Positions 1-5,535 of a stretch of 5,776 nt of DNA are shown piece by piece; within the stretch, counting starts at the first letter, position 1, and each line of letters begins with the position of its first letter. The notes beneath the pieces were generated by a model. That model ran no database searches. It saw only the letters and a program-made list of their open reading frames with translations, and was not told where the DNA came from. Both the position numbers and the translations under genes were made by a program. Source of the stretch: Puniceicoccales bacterium (lineage in GTDB: Bacteria; Verrucomicrobiota; Verrucomicrobiia; Opitutales; JAIRLM01); contig JAITSI010000034.1 in NCBI GenBank assembly GCA_031287845.1, forward strand, positions 15,001 through 20,776. Direction: 5' to 3'.

Positions 1-126
1 GCAAGTTGTTCACGTATTACGCACCCGTTCGCCACTTTCAGTCCCCGAGGGGACCTATCGTTCGACTTGCATGTCTAAACTACGCCGCCAGCGTTCGCTC
101 TGAGCTAGGATCAAACTCTCCACGAA
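1..126 (-). rRNA. rrs: 16S ribosomal RNA, 5' end (partial)
   Basis: The minus strand reads AGAGTTTGATCCTAGCTCAG (119-100), the conserved start of bacterial 16S, then GCGAACGCTGGCGGCG, ACATGCAAGTCGAACG and GAACGGGTGCGTAATACGTG. AGAGTTTGATC is E. coli 8-18, so the mature 5' end should lie near 126. The gene continues beyond base 1. Helix 6 is very short: GTCCC(CTCG)GGGAC within 41-54. Base 106 is A on the RNA strand where most bacteria have G (E. coli 21). The wording is closest, from memory, to Verrucomicrobiota/PVC-type sequences; a full-length gene would be needed to confirm this. Confidence 0.97.
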
Positions 127-286
127 ATTTTACAACCGAAGTTGCACAACCCGTTGAGTTGTGAATTTAGCTCCATTGAAGCTGAACTACCCCGGGTTGC
201 CCCGGGACATCAATTTTTTTTGTTCGAGGGCCGAACAAAACACACATAAAAATCTTTCAAAGACCATCCCCTCGCAGGGACGGGTG
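127..286 (-). other. Structured 16S rRNA leader
   Basis: This AT-richer stretch separates the presumed rRNA promoter from the mature 16S start and holds four stem-loops on the transcribed strand. In transcript order they are: a perfect 9-bp stem TTTTGTTCG(GCCCT)CGAACAAAA at 240-218; CCCGGG(GCAA)CCCGGG at 206-191, with a GNRA tetraloop; CACAAC/GTTGTG at 163-145 with a 7-base loop; and CAAC(TTCG)GTTG at 144-133 with a UUCG tetraloop, directly abutting the previous stem. Leader stems commonly guide rRNA folding and processing. The pairing with the 16S trailer needed for an RNase III stalk cannot be tested here because the trailer is outside the window. Confidence 0.7.
251..265 (-). promoter_or_regulatory. 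boxA-like antitermination motif in rRNA leader
   Basis: The transcript reads GGTCTTTGAAAGATT. The core TCTTTGAAA resembles the boxA element (TGCTCTTTAACA in E. coli, TTCTTTGAAAAC-type in Bacillus) bound by NusB/S10 in rRNA antitermination. Its position, about 125 bases before mature 16S and downstream of the presumed promoter, fits. It is also a small palindrome (TCTTT-G-AAAGA), so chance or another role is possible. Confidence 0.4.
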
Positions 287-338
287 CATCCTCTCCGCAA
301 AGACCCGGCCGTCAACTAAAAATTTTAAATTTTTTTTT
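287..338 (-). promoter_or_regulatory. Candidate rRNA promoter with AT-rich UP-like element
   Basis: A 22-base run of only A and T (338-317; A-tract then TTTAAAATTTTTA) lies immediately upstream of TTGACG (315-310), a good -35 hexamer. AT-rich UP elements in this position are typical of strong rRNA promoters. The -10 is unconvincing: at a 16-17 base spacer the candidates are GAGGAT or AGGATG (293-287), poor matches to TATAAT. Either the -10 is divergent in this lineage or the real start is elsewhere in the leader. It lies just after the secretin gene, so the rRNA operon would have its own promoter even if read-through occurs. Confidence 0.5.
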
Positions 339-367
339 GCCCCCCATGGGGCTCCCCTAGCGGAGCC
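339..367 (-). other. Alternative hairpins at the secretin stop codon (not a clear terminator)
   Basis: On the transcribed strand GGCTCC(GCTAGG)GGAGCC (367-350) puts the secretin TAG stop inside the loop. An overlapping alternative stem is GCCCC(ATGG)GGGGC (352-339). What follows is a run of A, not T, so neither is a standard intrinsic terminator for the secretin transcript. They may slow exonucleases or be incidental in GC-rich sequence. Confidence 0.4.
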
Positions 368-2255
368 GGCCGGTCCCTTTCTTCGCCCGCGGCTGGGCCA
401 AGGGATCCGCCTGCTCCAGGGCGGGCAGGCGCCGCTCCACATCCTCCTCCGCCGCCGAAGCGCCGTTGGACTCCTTCGCCTTGCCCGGGGAACAGGTAAA
501 TTCCTTGGGCCGCAGCGTGGCCTTGCCCGACAGGTTGGCCTTGCGGAAAAATTGGCCGTAGGGGTCCCCGTCCTCGGCGCTGATCTCGACGATGCGGGGG
601 GAGATGATGAACAGCCGCTCCAGGTTGCTCACCTTCGTGTCGTCGGAGCCGAAGAGCCGGCCCAGCAGCGGCAGGGTGCGCATGAAGGGGATGCCCTTGC
701 GGATGTGGCTGTGGTCCTCCTTGTAGTAGCCGCCCACCACCAGGCTCTGGCCCTCGTCCAGCACGGCCTGGGTGTTGATCTGCGTGGAGCTCACGCGCGG
801 CATGCCGCTGGCGCCGCCCAGGGCGCTCATCGTGCCGTCCTGGATGCTGACGAACAGTTTGAACTGGCGGGCCACCGTGCCGTCGCTTTGCTCCAGGTCA
901 ATTATGTGGGGAATGACGGTCAGGGAAAGGGTGGCGGAGACGGGGAAGAGGTCCGCCGAGTAGGAGCCGGCGACGCTGATGAAGGTCTGGTCGCTGCGGG
1001 AGATGACGGCGGCGAGGTTGTCCAGGGTGAGCAGCGATGGCCGGGAGAGGGTTTTGGCGACGGTGGCCGCCTCCAGGGCAGAGATCCTGGCCCCCACGTC
1101 ATAGCCAAGAATGCCGGAAATGGCGGCGGTAAAGGTCGGCGCGGACCCCTCCTCGCCCACCGGCAGGCAGAGAAATTCCCGGGTCTTCTCCCCGTTCCCC
1201 AGAAATTCCAGCACGTCCAGGCCCAGGGACCGGCTCCGGCCCACGTCCACGTCCACCATGGCCACCTGGATTTCCACGGCCCGGGTGGGCACGTCGAAGC
1301 GCTCAATCAGCGCCTGGTAGAACGGCATCAGGTCCTTCTGGTCCCGGATTATCACCGCGTTGAGCCGGGCATCGTAGGAAATGGAGGTGACGTGGCTCGC
1401 CAGGGGATTGGAGCTGGATGGAGTCTGCACCTTCACCCCGGAGGAGGACGATTTTTTCTCATCGCCGGCCTTTTTCGCCGGGACCTCCGGTACCGGCGCC
1501 GCGGGGGAAGTTTCCTGGCGCGGGCCCAGCACGCCTTCCATTGCCTTTGGCCTTGGTCCACCGGGCATGGCTCCGATGGCGACGCTGGCGCTGCTGGTCT
1601 GGGGAATCGTGTTGATGCCGGAAATGATGCGCTGCAGGATGGTGGCGATGCCCTCGACGGTGACGCCCTCGCCCGTTCCCACGGTCAGGGTTACGTCGTA
1701 GGCGAAGGCGTACTTGAGCGGGAAGATCTGCACCACGGTCTCGTCGGCCAAATTTTGCACGATATTTACCTGGATCTTATCGAGCAGGGAGCGCACCACC
1801 TCCAGGAAACGGGGGGGGCCGCTCGCCACCATCATGCGCGTGGCGGGAATGTAGCGCAGGCCGGTGTTGGAACCGGCAAAGTCCAGCTCGCCCACGATGG
1901 CCTTCAGGGCCTGGCTCTCCTGCTGGGACATGGCGATGACCTGGGTGGTGATCTGGGAGCCCGGGTAGATGTAGAGGACGGAGCCGTCGTAGAACCAGGC
2001 GAGGTTGTAGGCCCGGGTCAGGTTGTCCCAGAACTCTCCCGGGGGAATGCTCTCAAATATGCCGTTGACCGTTCCGCCCAGGGGCGCCCCGATCATCACG
2101 TCGATGCCCTGGATGGCCGCGAAGTCCCGGACGAGGGAATCCAGCGACTGGTTCTGGGCGAAATGGTAGTAGGTGGAATCCGTCCAGGGTATCTCCCCCG
2201 CCCAGCCCAGGGCGGCGGCGGACAGAATGGCGGCGGATAGGATGTTTGCTTTCAT
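357..2255 (-). CDS. sctC: Type III secretion system outer-membrane secretin (SctC/YscC/HrcC family)
   Basis: The 632-residue product would form the outer-membrane ring of an injectisome. The N-terminus (MKANILSAAILSAAALGWA, likely cut after A19) is a Sec signal peptide. Residues 21-108 match the N0 domain of T3SS secretins, including WFYDGSVLYIYPGSQ (about 87-101). Residues 109-165 form an N1-like domain. N3 begins with FPLKYAFAYDVTL (178-190), is interrupted by a Ser/Pro/Lys-rich linker (about 220-288) and resumes at SYDARLNAVIIRD. The secretin core holds LSRPSLLTLDN (403-413), STQINTQAVLDEGQSLVVGGYY (489-511), IPFMRTLPLLGRLF (522-535) and RLFIISPRIVE (547-557). The GGY form and N-terminal domains point to T3SS rather than T2SS GspD. 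A hydrophilic tail (560-632) may hold a pilotin-binding region; that is inference. I prefer ATG 2255 over an upstream TTG at 2264, since the signal peptide then starts MK and AGG lies 9 bases upstream. The start is 5 bases after the chaperone stop. A run of eight C lies within codons for SGPPR. Confidence 0.93.
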   Translation of the reverse strand: MKANILSAAILSAAALGWAGEIPWTDSTYYHFAQNQSLDSLVRDFAAIQGIDVMIGAPLGGTVNGIFESIPPGEFWDNLTRAYNLAWFYDGSVLYIYPGSQITTQVIAMSQQESQALKAIVGELDFAGSNTGLRYIPATRMMVASGPPRFLEVVRSLLDKIQVNIVQNLADETVVQIFPLKYAFAYDVTLTVGTGEGVTVEGIATILQRIISGINTIPQTSSASVAIGAMPGGPRPKAMEGVLGPRQETSPAAPVPEVPAKKAGDEKKSSSSGVKVQTPSSSNPLASHVTSISYDARLNAVIIRDQKDLMPFYQALIERFDVPTRAVEIQVAMVDVDVGRSRSLGLDVLEFLGNGEKTREFLCLPVGEEGSAPTFTAAISGILGYDVGARISALEAATVAKTLSRPSLLTLDNLAAVISRSDQTFISVAGSYSADLFPVSATLSLTVIPHIIDLEQSDGTVARQFKLFVSIQDGTMSALGGASGMPRVSSTQINTQAVLDEGQSLVVGGYYKEDHSHIRKGIPFMRTLPLLGRLFGSDDTKVSNLERLFIISPRIVEISAEDGDPYGQFFRKANLSGKATLRPKEFTCSPGKAKESNGASAAEEDVERRLPALEQADPLAQPRAKKGTGRLR

Positions 2256-2260
2256 TGCGG

Positions 2261-2710
2261 TCAACCTGCGGCGGCGAATGGATTGGCGGGAAAACCTCCC
2301 GCCCGGTTGGGAAAGAAGAGGGAGGTCACCAGCTGGCCCGTCAGGGCCAGGTCCCGGTGAAAGGTTTCAATGCGGGAAAGAAAGGCTTCCTCCGCCAGGT
2401 TCACCAGCGGCAGGGACAGGATGAGGACCAGCTCGTCCAGCTCCTGCTGGTAGGCCAGGGAACTCTCCTCGACGATGGCGTGGGTAAAATTCTCCCGCAG
2501 CAGCTGCAGAAGCGGGGCCGGGCTGCGGATCACCGCGGAGGCGCGCTCCAGGAGCCGTCCCTCAATCTGCAGCTTGCCACCGCCGGTGGGAATGAGCCGG
2601 ATCTCTCCCCCGTCCGGCAACGCGGCGGCGCAGCTTCCCTGCGTGTCCGCCTCCAGGTTGAAAATCTCCCACTCGGCCGCCACTAGCGCCACCGCATCCT
2701 CCCACCGCAT
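2261..2710 (-). CDS. Putative class I type III secretion chaperone (CesT/SycE-like)
   Basis: The product has 149 residues, the usual size for small acidic T3SS effector chaperones. The expected pattern is visible: an N-terminal amphipathic helix (MRWEDAVALVAAEWEIF), strands around LPDGGEIRLIP (31-41) and KLQIEGRL (46-53), then LLQLLRENFTHAIVEESSLAYQQE (67-90). This last part resembles the CesT-family block (LL..N......G.sLa.d) before the strand ELVLILSLPL (93-102) and a final helix LAEEAFLSRIETFHRDLALTGQLV. Such proteins dimerise and keep substrates export-competent in the cytoplasm. The neighbouring secretin strongly supports this reading. The start is uncertain. ATG 2710 has no obvious Shine-Dalgarno; TTG 2731 with upstream TGGAAAAA is an alternative. 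The frame stays open into atpG up to ATG 2863, but those residues look like an out-of-frame shadow of gamma. An ATG overlapping the atpG stop (2760) is in a different frame. The partner effector is not visible. Confidence 0.6.
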   Translation of the reverse strand: MRWEDAVALVAAEWEIFNLEADTQGSCAAALPDGGEIRLIPTGGGKLQIEGRLLERASAVIRSPAPLLQLLRENFTHAIVEESSLAYQQELDELVLILSLPLVNLAEEAFLSRIETFHRDLALTGQLVTSLFFPNRAGGFPANPFAAAG

Positions 2711-2756
2711 GCCAGCGCCAGTGTGGAACAATTTTTCCAGCGGTGCAAGGGAAATG

Positions 2757-3635
2757 TCATCCGACCGTGCCGGCGGCGGTGATCTCCAAAATTTCTCCCG
2801 TGATCGTCGCCTGGCGCAGCTTATTAAATTCCATGCGCAGCTCCTTTGCCAGCGCCTCCGCATTGTCCGTCGCCAGCTTCATCGCCACCGTTCGGGCGCT
2901 CTGCTCCGCCGCCTTCGCCTCCAGAAGCAGCTGAAATAGCTCCCGGCGAAAGAATTCTTCCACGAGCTTTTCCGCCAGCCGGGCCCGGGATGGCTCCACC
3001 AGCAGCGGCCGCGGATCCTCGGGCAGGGGATTTCCCAGCGCGGGGAGGATGGCCCTCCGACTTCGTAAATTTTCCGCTAGCCCGTCCAGGGGCAGCAATT
3101 TCTTTGCCAGCACCCGCTGCTCCAAGGTGTTGACAAAGACCGGATAGAGCACCTCCACCGTGTCGACCGTGCCGGACAGGTAAATGTCCCGCAGGTAGTT
3201 GGCAATGGACCGCACCTGGGCAAAGGGAACCCGGTCGTTGATGGAGAACTCGGCCAGCAACTCCTTTCCCCGTGCCGCCAGAAGCTGTGCCCCCCTTCGG
3301 CCGATGGCGACGAAGCGGGCCGGTCCATCCAGGGCCAGGGCCGCCCGCAGCACATTCTGGTTCAGGGCCCCGCAGAGTCCCCTGTCCGTCGCCACGGTCA
3401 CGATGCCCCGCCGCTGCACCTCCCGCGGGGCGCAGAGGGCAGGGTCAGGGGCGGGACCTTCCCGCAGCAGCAGATCCGCCAGCTCCTCCAGGCGAAATTC
3501 ATGGCGCCTGCCGCCCAGCGCCGCCCGCTGGGCCCGGGCCATCTTCGACGACGCCACCAGCTGCATGGCCCGGGTAATCTTCGCCGTCCCCTGCACCGCC
3601 CGCAGGCGCCGTCCTATTTCCTTGCCCCCCCCCAT
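2757..3635 (-). CDS. atpG: ATP synthase F1 subunit gamma
   Basis: The 292-residue protein is the central rotor shaft of F1, coupling c-ring rotation to catalysis in the alpha3beta3 head. Length is normal for bacterial gamma (about 285-295). The N-terminal coiled-coil helix reads KEIGRRLRAVQGTAKITRAM then QLVASSKMARAQ (family pattern I+RRI.SV..T.KIT.AM.MVA.SKL..A). The Rossmann-like middle has TDRGLCGALNQNVLR (83-96), and the C-terminal helix AAEQSARTVAMKLATDNA (242-259) ends in NKLRQATITGEILEI (271-285). All hallmark segments are intact. It starts 11 bases after the atpA stop, with AGGA overlapping that stop as ribosome binding site. The start codon runs into nine consecutive G (3633-3625), giving Gly-Gly-Gly after Met; this is a slippage-prone tract at an unusual place. 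The normal downstream partner atpD (beta) is absent and a T3SS chaperone gene follows. The stop TGA overlaps an out-of-frame ATG. Confidence 0.95.
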   Translation of the reverse strand: MGGGKEIGRRLRAVQGTAKITRAMQLVASSKMARAQRAALGGRRHEFRLEELADLLLREGPAPDPALCAPREVQRRGIVTVATDRGLCGALNQNVLRAALALDGPARFVAIGRRGAQLLAARGKELLAEFSINDRVPFAQVRSIANYLRDIYLSGTVDTVEVLYPVFVNTLEQRVLAKKLLPLDGLAENLRSRRAILPALGNPLPEDPRPLLVEPSRARLAEKLVEEFFRRELFQLLLEAKAAEQSARTVAMKLATDNAEALAKELRMEFNKLRQATITGEILEITAAGTVG

Positions 3636-3646
3636 GGCACCCGGTC

Positions 3647-5218
3647 CTAGGCCACCTCGGCTGGAGCATTGGCCAGGGACCAGCCGTCGAAGGCAGCCCG
3701 CAGCCGGGATTCCAGTTCCTCGTCCAGGTCCTTCCTTCGGGCAATTTCCTCCAGCAGTGACCGCTGCTCCGTCCTCGCCCAGCGCTCCAGCCGCTCCACC
3801 GTCTCCGCCATGGCCCCGACGGGAAAGGCGTCAAAGTAGCCGTACTGCATGGCCCAGAGGAGAAAGACCTGCAGGGCCACCGGCTTTGGGTTGAGCCGCG
3901 GCTGCTTGAACAGCTCGACTATGCGGCCGCCCCGGTCCAGCAGCTGCCGGGTCCTGGCGTCCAGGTCGGAGCCGAACTGGGCAAATGCCATCATCTCATA
4001 GTACTGGCCGAGGTCGAGCTTCACCCGGCCCGCCACGCGCTTGACCGCCTGGAGCTGGGCCGACGAGCCGACCCGGGAGACGGAAATGCCCGTGGCGATG
4101 GCGGGCCGCACGCCGCGGTTGAAGAGATCGGCATCCAGGTAGATCTGGCCATCGGTGATGGAAATCACGTTGGTGGGAATGTAGGCGGCCACGTCCCCCT
4201 CCTGGGTCTCCACGATGGGAAGAGCCGTAAGGGAGCCGCCGCCGTACTCCTTCGTCAGGTTGGCCGCCCGCTCCAGCAGACGGGAGTGCAGGTAAAAGAC
4301 ATCGCCGGGGTAGGCCTGGCGCCCGGCGGGCCGCTTCAGCACGAGGGAAATTTGCCGGTAGGCCACGGCATGCTTGGACAGGTCATCGTAGACGATGAGG
4401 GCATCCATGCCATTTTCCATGAACCATTCGCCCATGGCCGCACCGGAATAGGGGGCAATGTACTGGCCCGCTGGATTTTCCGACGCCCCCTCGGCGACGA
4501 CGACCGTGTAGGGCAGCGCATCCTGGGCCTCGAGCAGCTGCAGGGTCCGCGCCAGGGCGGAGCGCTTCTGGCCGATGGAGACATATATGGAGTAGACCGG
4601 GCGAAATTCCTTCTCCCCCGAGGCCAGCCCCTCCCGGTTGATCTTTGCCTGGTTGACGATCACATCCAGGGCGATGGATGTCTTCCCCGTGGACCTGTCA
4701 CCGATGATCAGCTCCCGCTGGCCGCGGCCGATGGGGATCATGGCGTCGATGGCGACGATTCCGGTCTGCAGGGGCCGGGAAACGGAGCGGCGGGGAATGA
4801 TGCCGTGGGCAATGCGCTCCACCGGCGCCGTCGCGGAGCACTGGATGGCGCCGCGGCCGTCGACGGGCTCGCCGAGGGCATTGACCACGCGCCCCAGCAG
4901 CTCCATGCCAACGGGAACGGATAGCAACTTTCCCGTCGAGCGGACCTCATCGCCGACGCCGATGCGCGCCCCGTTGGTCAGGACGGCGATGCCAACGGAG
5001 TCCTCCTCCAGGTTGAGGGCAAGGCCGCGGGAGCCGTCGGGAAACTGCAGCAGCTCGTTGGCAGCCACGGCGGACAGCCCGCTGGCCCGCACCACGCCGT
5101 CGGCCACGGTCTCCACCCGGCCAATGTGCTCCTCCACCGCGCCGGGCCGCAGGGCCTCGATCTCCGCCCGCACCTGGCGCAGGATCTCCTCGCCCCGTTC
5201 CTCCATCCCCCGCGCCAT
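3647..5218 (-). CDS. atpA: ATP synthase F1 subunit alpha
   Basis: The 523-residue product is the non-catalytic nucleotide-binding subunit of the F1 head. The N-terminal beta-barrel carries ALNLEEDSVGIAVL (67-80) and VPVGMELLGRVVNALGEPVDG (101-121). The P-loop is GDRSTGKTS (173-181; most alphas have GDRQTGKT). SIGQKRS (214-220) has the Gln that replaces the catalytic Glu of beta, which identifies alpha. The Walker B strand is ALIVYDDLSKHA (273-284). RQAYPGDVFYLHSRLLERAA (300-319), the arginine-finger segment SVSRVGSSAQ (379-388, R382) and FAQFGSDLDARTRQLLDRG (412-430) are all conserved. The C-terminal helical domain is complete. ATG 5218 has AAGGA directly adjoining it. ATG 5206 (MEERGEEIL), with that AAGGA 11 bases upstream, is an equally reasonable start. 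atpG follows 11 bases downstream, but no atpH (delta) precedes it, so the standard operon is broken on this side too. It is not the T3SS ATPase SctN, whose catalytic-type sequence differs. Confidence 0.97.
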   Translation of the reverse strand: MARGMEERGEEILRQVRAEIEALRPGAVEEHIGRVETVADGVVRASGLSAVAANELLQFPDGSRGLALNLEEDSVGIAVLTNGARIGVGDEVRSTGKLLSVPVGMELLGRVVNALGEPVDGRGAIQCSATAPVERIAHGIIPRRSVSRPLQTGIVAIDAMIPIGRGQRELIIGDRSTGKTSIALDVIVNQAKINREGLASGEKEFRPVYSIYVSIGQKRSALARTLQLLEAQDALPYTVVVAEGASENPAGQYIAPYSGAAMGEWFMENGMDALIVYDDLSKHAVAYRQISLVLKRPAGRQAYPGDVFYLHSRLLERAANLTKEYGGGSLTALPIVETQEGDVAAYIPTNVISITDGQIYLDADLFNRGVRPAIATGISVSRVGSSAQLQAVKRVAGRVKLDLGQYYEMMAFAQFGSDLDARTRQLLDRGGRIVELFKQPRLNPKPVALQVFLLWAMQYGYFDAFPVGAMAETVERLERWARTEQRSLLEEIARRKDLDEELESRLRAAFDGWSLANAPAEVA

Positions 5219-5230
5219 TCCTTGCCACCA

Positions 5231-5258
5231 CTCTCCGGGAAGGGACCCGGTCCGTCAA
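5231..5258 (-). promoter_or_regulatory. TTGACGG-CCGGGTC-CGGAGAG element upstream of atpA
   Basis: Reading toward atpA, TTGACGG, A, CCGGGTC, a short spacer, then CGGAGAG. The same three heptamers in the same order occur at 315-291 in the rRNA promoter region, with slightly shorter spacers. TTGACG (5258-5253) could be a -35 box, but a matching -10 would put the transcript start only a few bases from the ATG, so promoter function here is doubtful. GGACC-G-GGTCC within it is also a palindrome (5253-5243). Confidence 0.4.
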
Positions 5259-5323
5259 TGGTTTTCGGCCCGGACCCCCATCCAATGGACCATTTTTTCC
5301 CCACGGCACTCCCCCCCGCGAAA

Positions 5324-5339
5324 TGCCGTTGCCACGGCA
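5324..5339. repeat. Perfect inverted repeat TGCCGT(TGCC)ACGGCA
   Basis: The 6-bp arms with a 4-base loop sit just before repeat copy 1. Its right part CCACGGCAC (5332-5340) also occurs as a direct repeat at 5301-5309. No T-tract follows on either strand, so it is not an intrinsic terminator. Confidence 0.6.
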
Positions 5340-5349
5340 CCGGTGGCCT

Positions 5350-5406
5350 GGGGGAAGCGAAGCACAGCGGAGCTGGAGGCAAGGCCCCCAATTGGCTTGG
5401 CCGGCC
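5350..5406 (+). repeat. Intergenic repeat module, copy 1 (long form)
   Basis: The module runs GGGGGAAGCGAAGC, a 10-base insert ACAGCGGAGC, an imperfect hairpin TGGAGGC(AAG)GCCCCCA with one A-C mismatch, a short spacer, then GGCCGGCC. Without the insert, the first 32 positions match copy 2 except for one base. The insert adds GCGGAGC, a near repeat of GCGAAGC. Confidence 0.75.
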
Positions 5407-5422
5407 TGGAGTCCGGGAGGTC

Positions 5423-5449
5423 GCAAAGGGGGCTGCCGCGCCCCTTTGC
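5423..5449. repeat. Perfect 9-bp inverted repeat between the two modules
   Basis: GCAAAGGGG (5423-5431) and CCCCTTTGC (5441-5449) flank a 9-base loop. It is the longest perfect stem in this intergenic region and lies between the two repeat modules. No T-tract follows on either strand. Confidence 0.7.
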
Positions 5450-5487
5450 CAATCCCCCGCCCACGGAGTGCCGCTGCATCGATAGAT

Positions 5488-5535
5488 GGGGGAAGCGAAG
5501 CTGGGGGCAAGGCCCCCAAATGGGCCCGGCCGGCC
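5488..5535 (+). repeat. Intergenic repeat module, copy 2 (short form)
   Basis: GGGGGAAGCGAAGC is followed directly by a perfect 7-bp hairpin TGGGGGC(AAG)GCCCCCA (5502-5518), a 9-base spacer and GGCCGGCC (5528-5535). It starts 138 bases after copy 1. The heptamer GCGAAGC is known to form an unusually stable single-stranded DNA mini-hairpin with a GAA loop. Confidence 0.75.

Noticed and set aside
265..291. Short frame ATG CAC CCG after GGAGAGG in the rRNA leader as a leader peptide
   Set aside because: It has only about ten codons, no spacing between the Shine-Dalgarno-like sequence and the ATG, and lies inside a presumed rRNA leader.
339..352. GC hairpin plus T9 as an intrinsic terminator
   Set aside because: On the plus strand the T-run precedes the hairpin, and on the minus strand the hairpin is followed by A. 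Neither orientation gives a hairpin followed by U.
552..2240. Long open plus-strand frame opposite the secretin gene
   Set aside because: It is the antisense shadow of a GC-rich gene. Its product is His/Gly/Ala-rich without recognisable domains, while the minus-strand frame encodes a clear secretin.
357..2255. Secretin as type II GspD or type IV pilus PilQ
   Set aside because: The N0 segment WFYDGSVLYIYPGSQ, the FPLKYAFAYDV segment and the VVGGYY core form fit the T3SS family better, and a CesT-like gene sits next to it.
2761..2863. N-terminal extension of the chaperone frame into atpG
   Set aside because: The extra Arg-rich residues are an out-of-frame reading of the conserved gamma C-terminus.
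4286..4924. Plus-strand open frame opposite atpA
   Set aside because: It lies wholly inside the conserved atpA coding sequence on the other strand and is compositionally biased.
3647..5218. The alpha-like protein as the T3SS ATPase (SctN)
   Set aside because: It has alpha-specific features (SIGQKRS, SVSRVGSSAQ, the FAQFGSDLD block and the alpha C-terminal domain) and is followed by a true gamma.
3647..5218. Alpha-gamma as the tail of an N-type (Na+-translocating) ATPase operon
   Set aside because: Gamma being the last ATPase gene would fit that order, but no b-subunit gene lies directly upstream of alpha. It cannot be decided from this window.
5350..5535. CRISPR array
   Set aside because: There are only two imperfect copies with different internal lengths and strong internal palindromes; no regular spacers.
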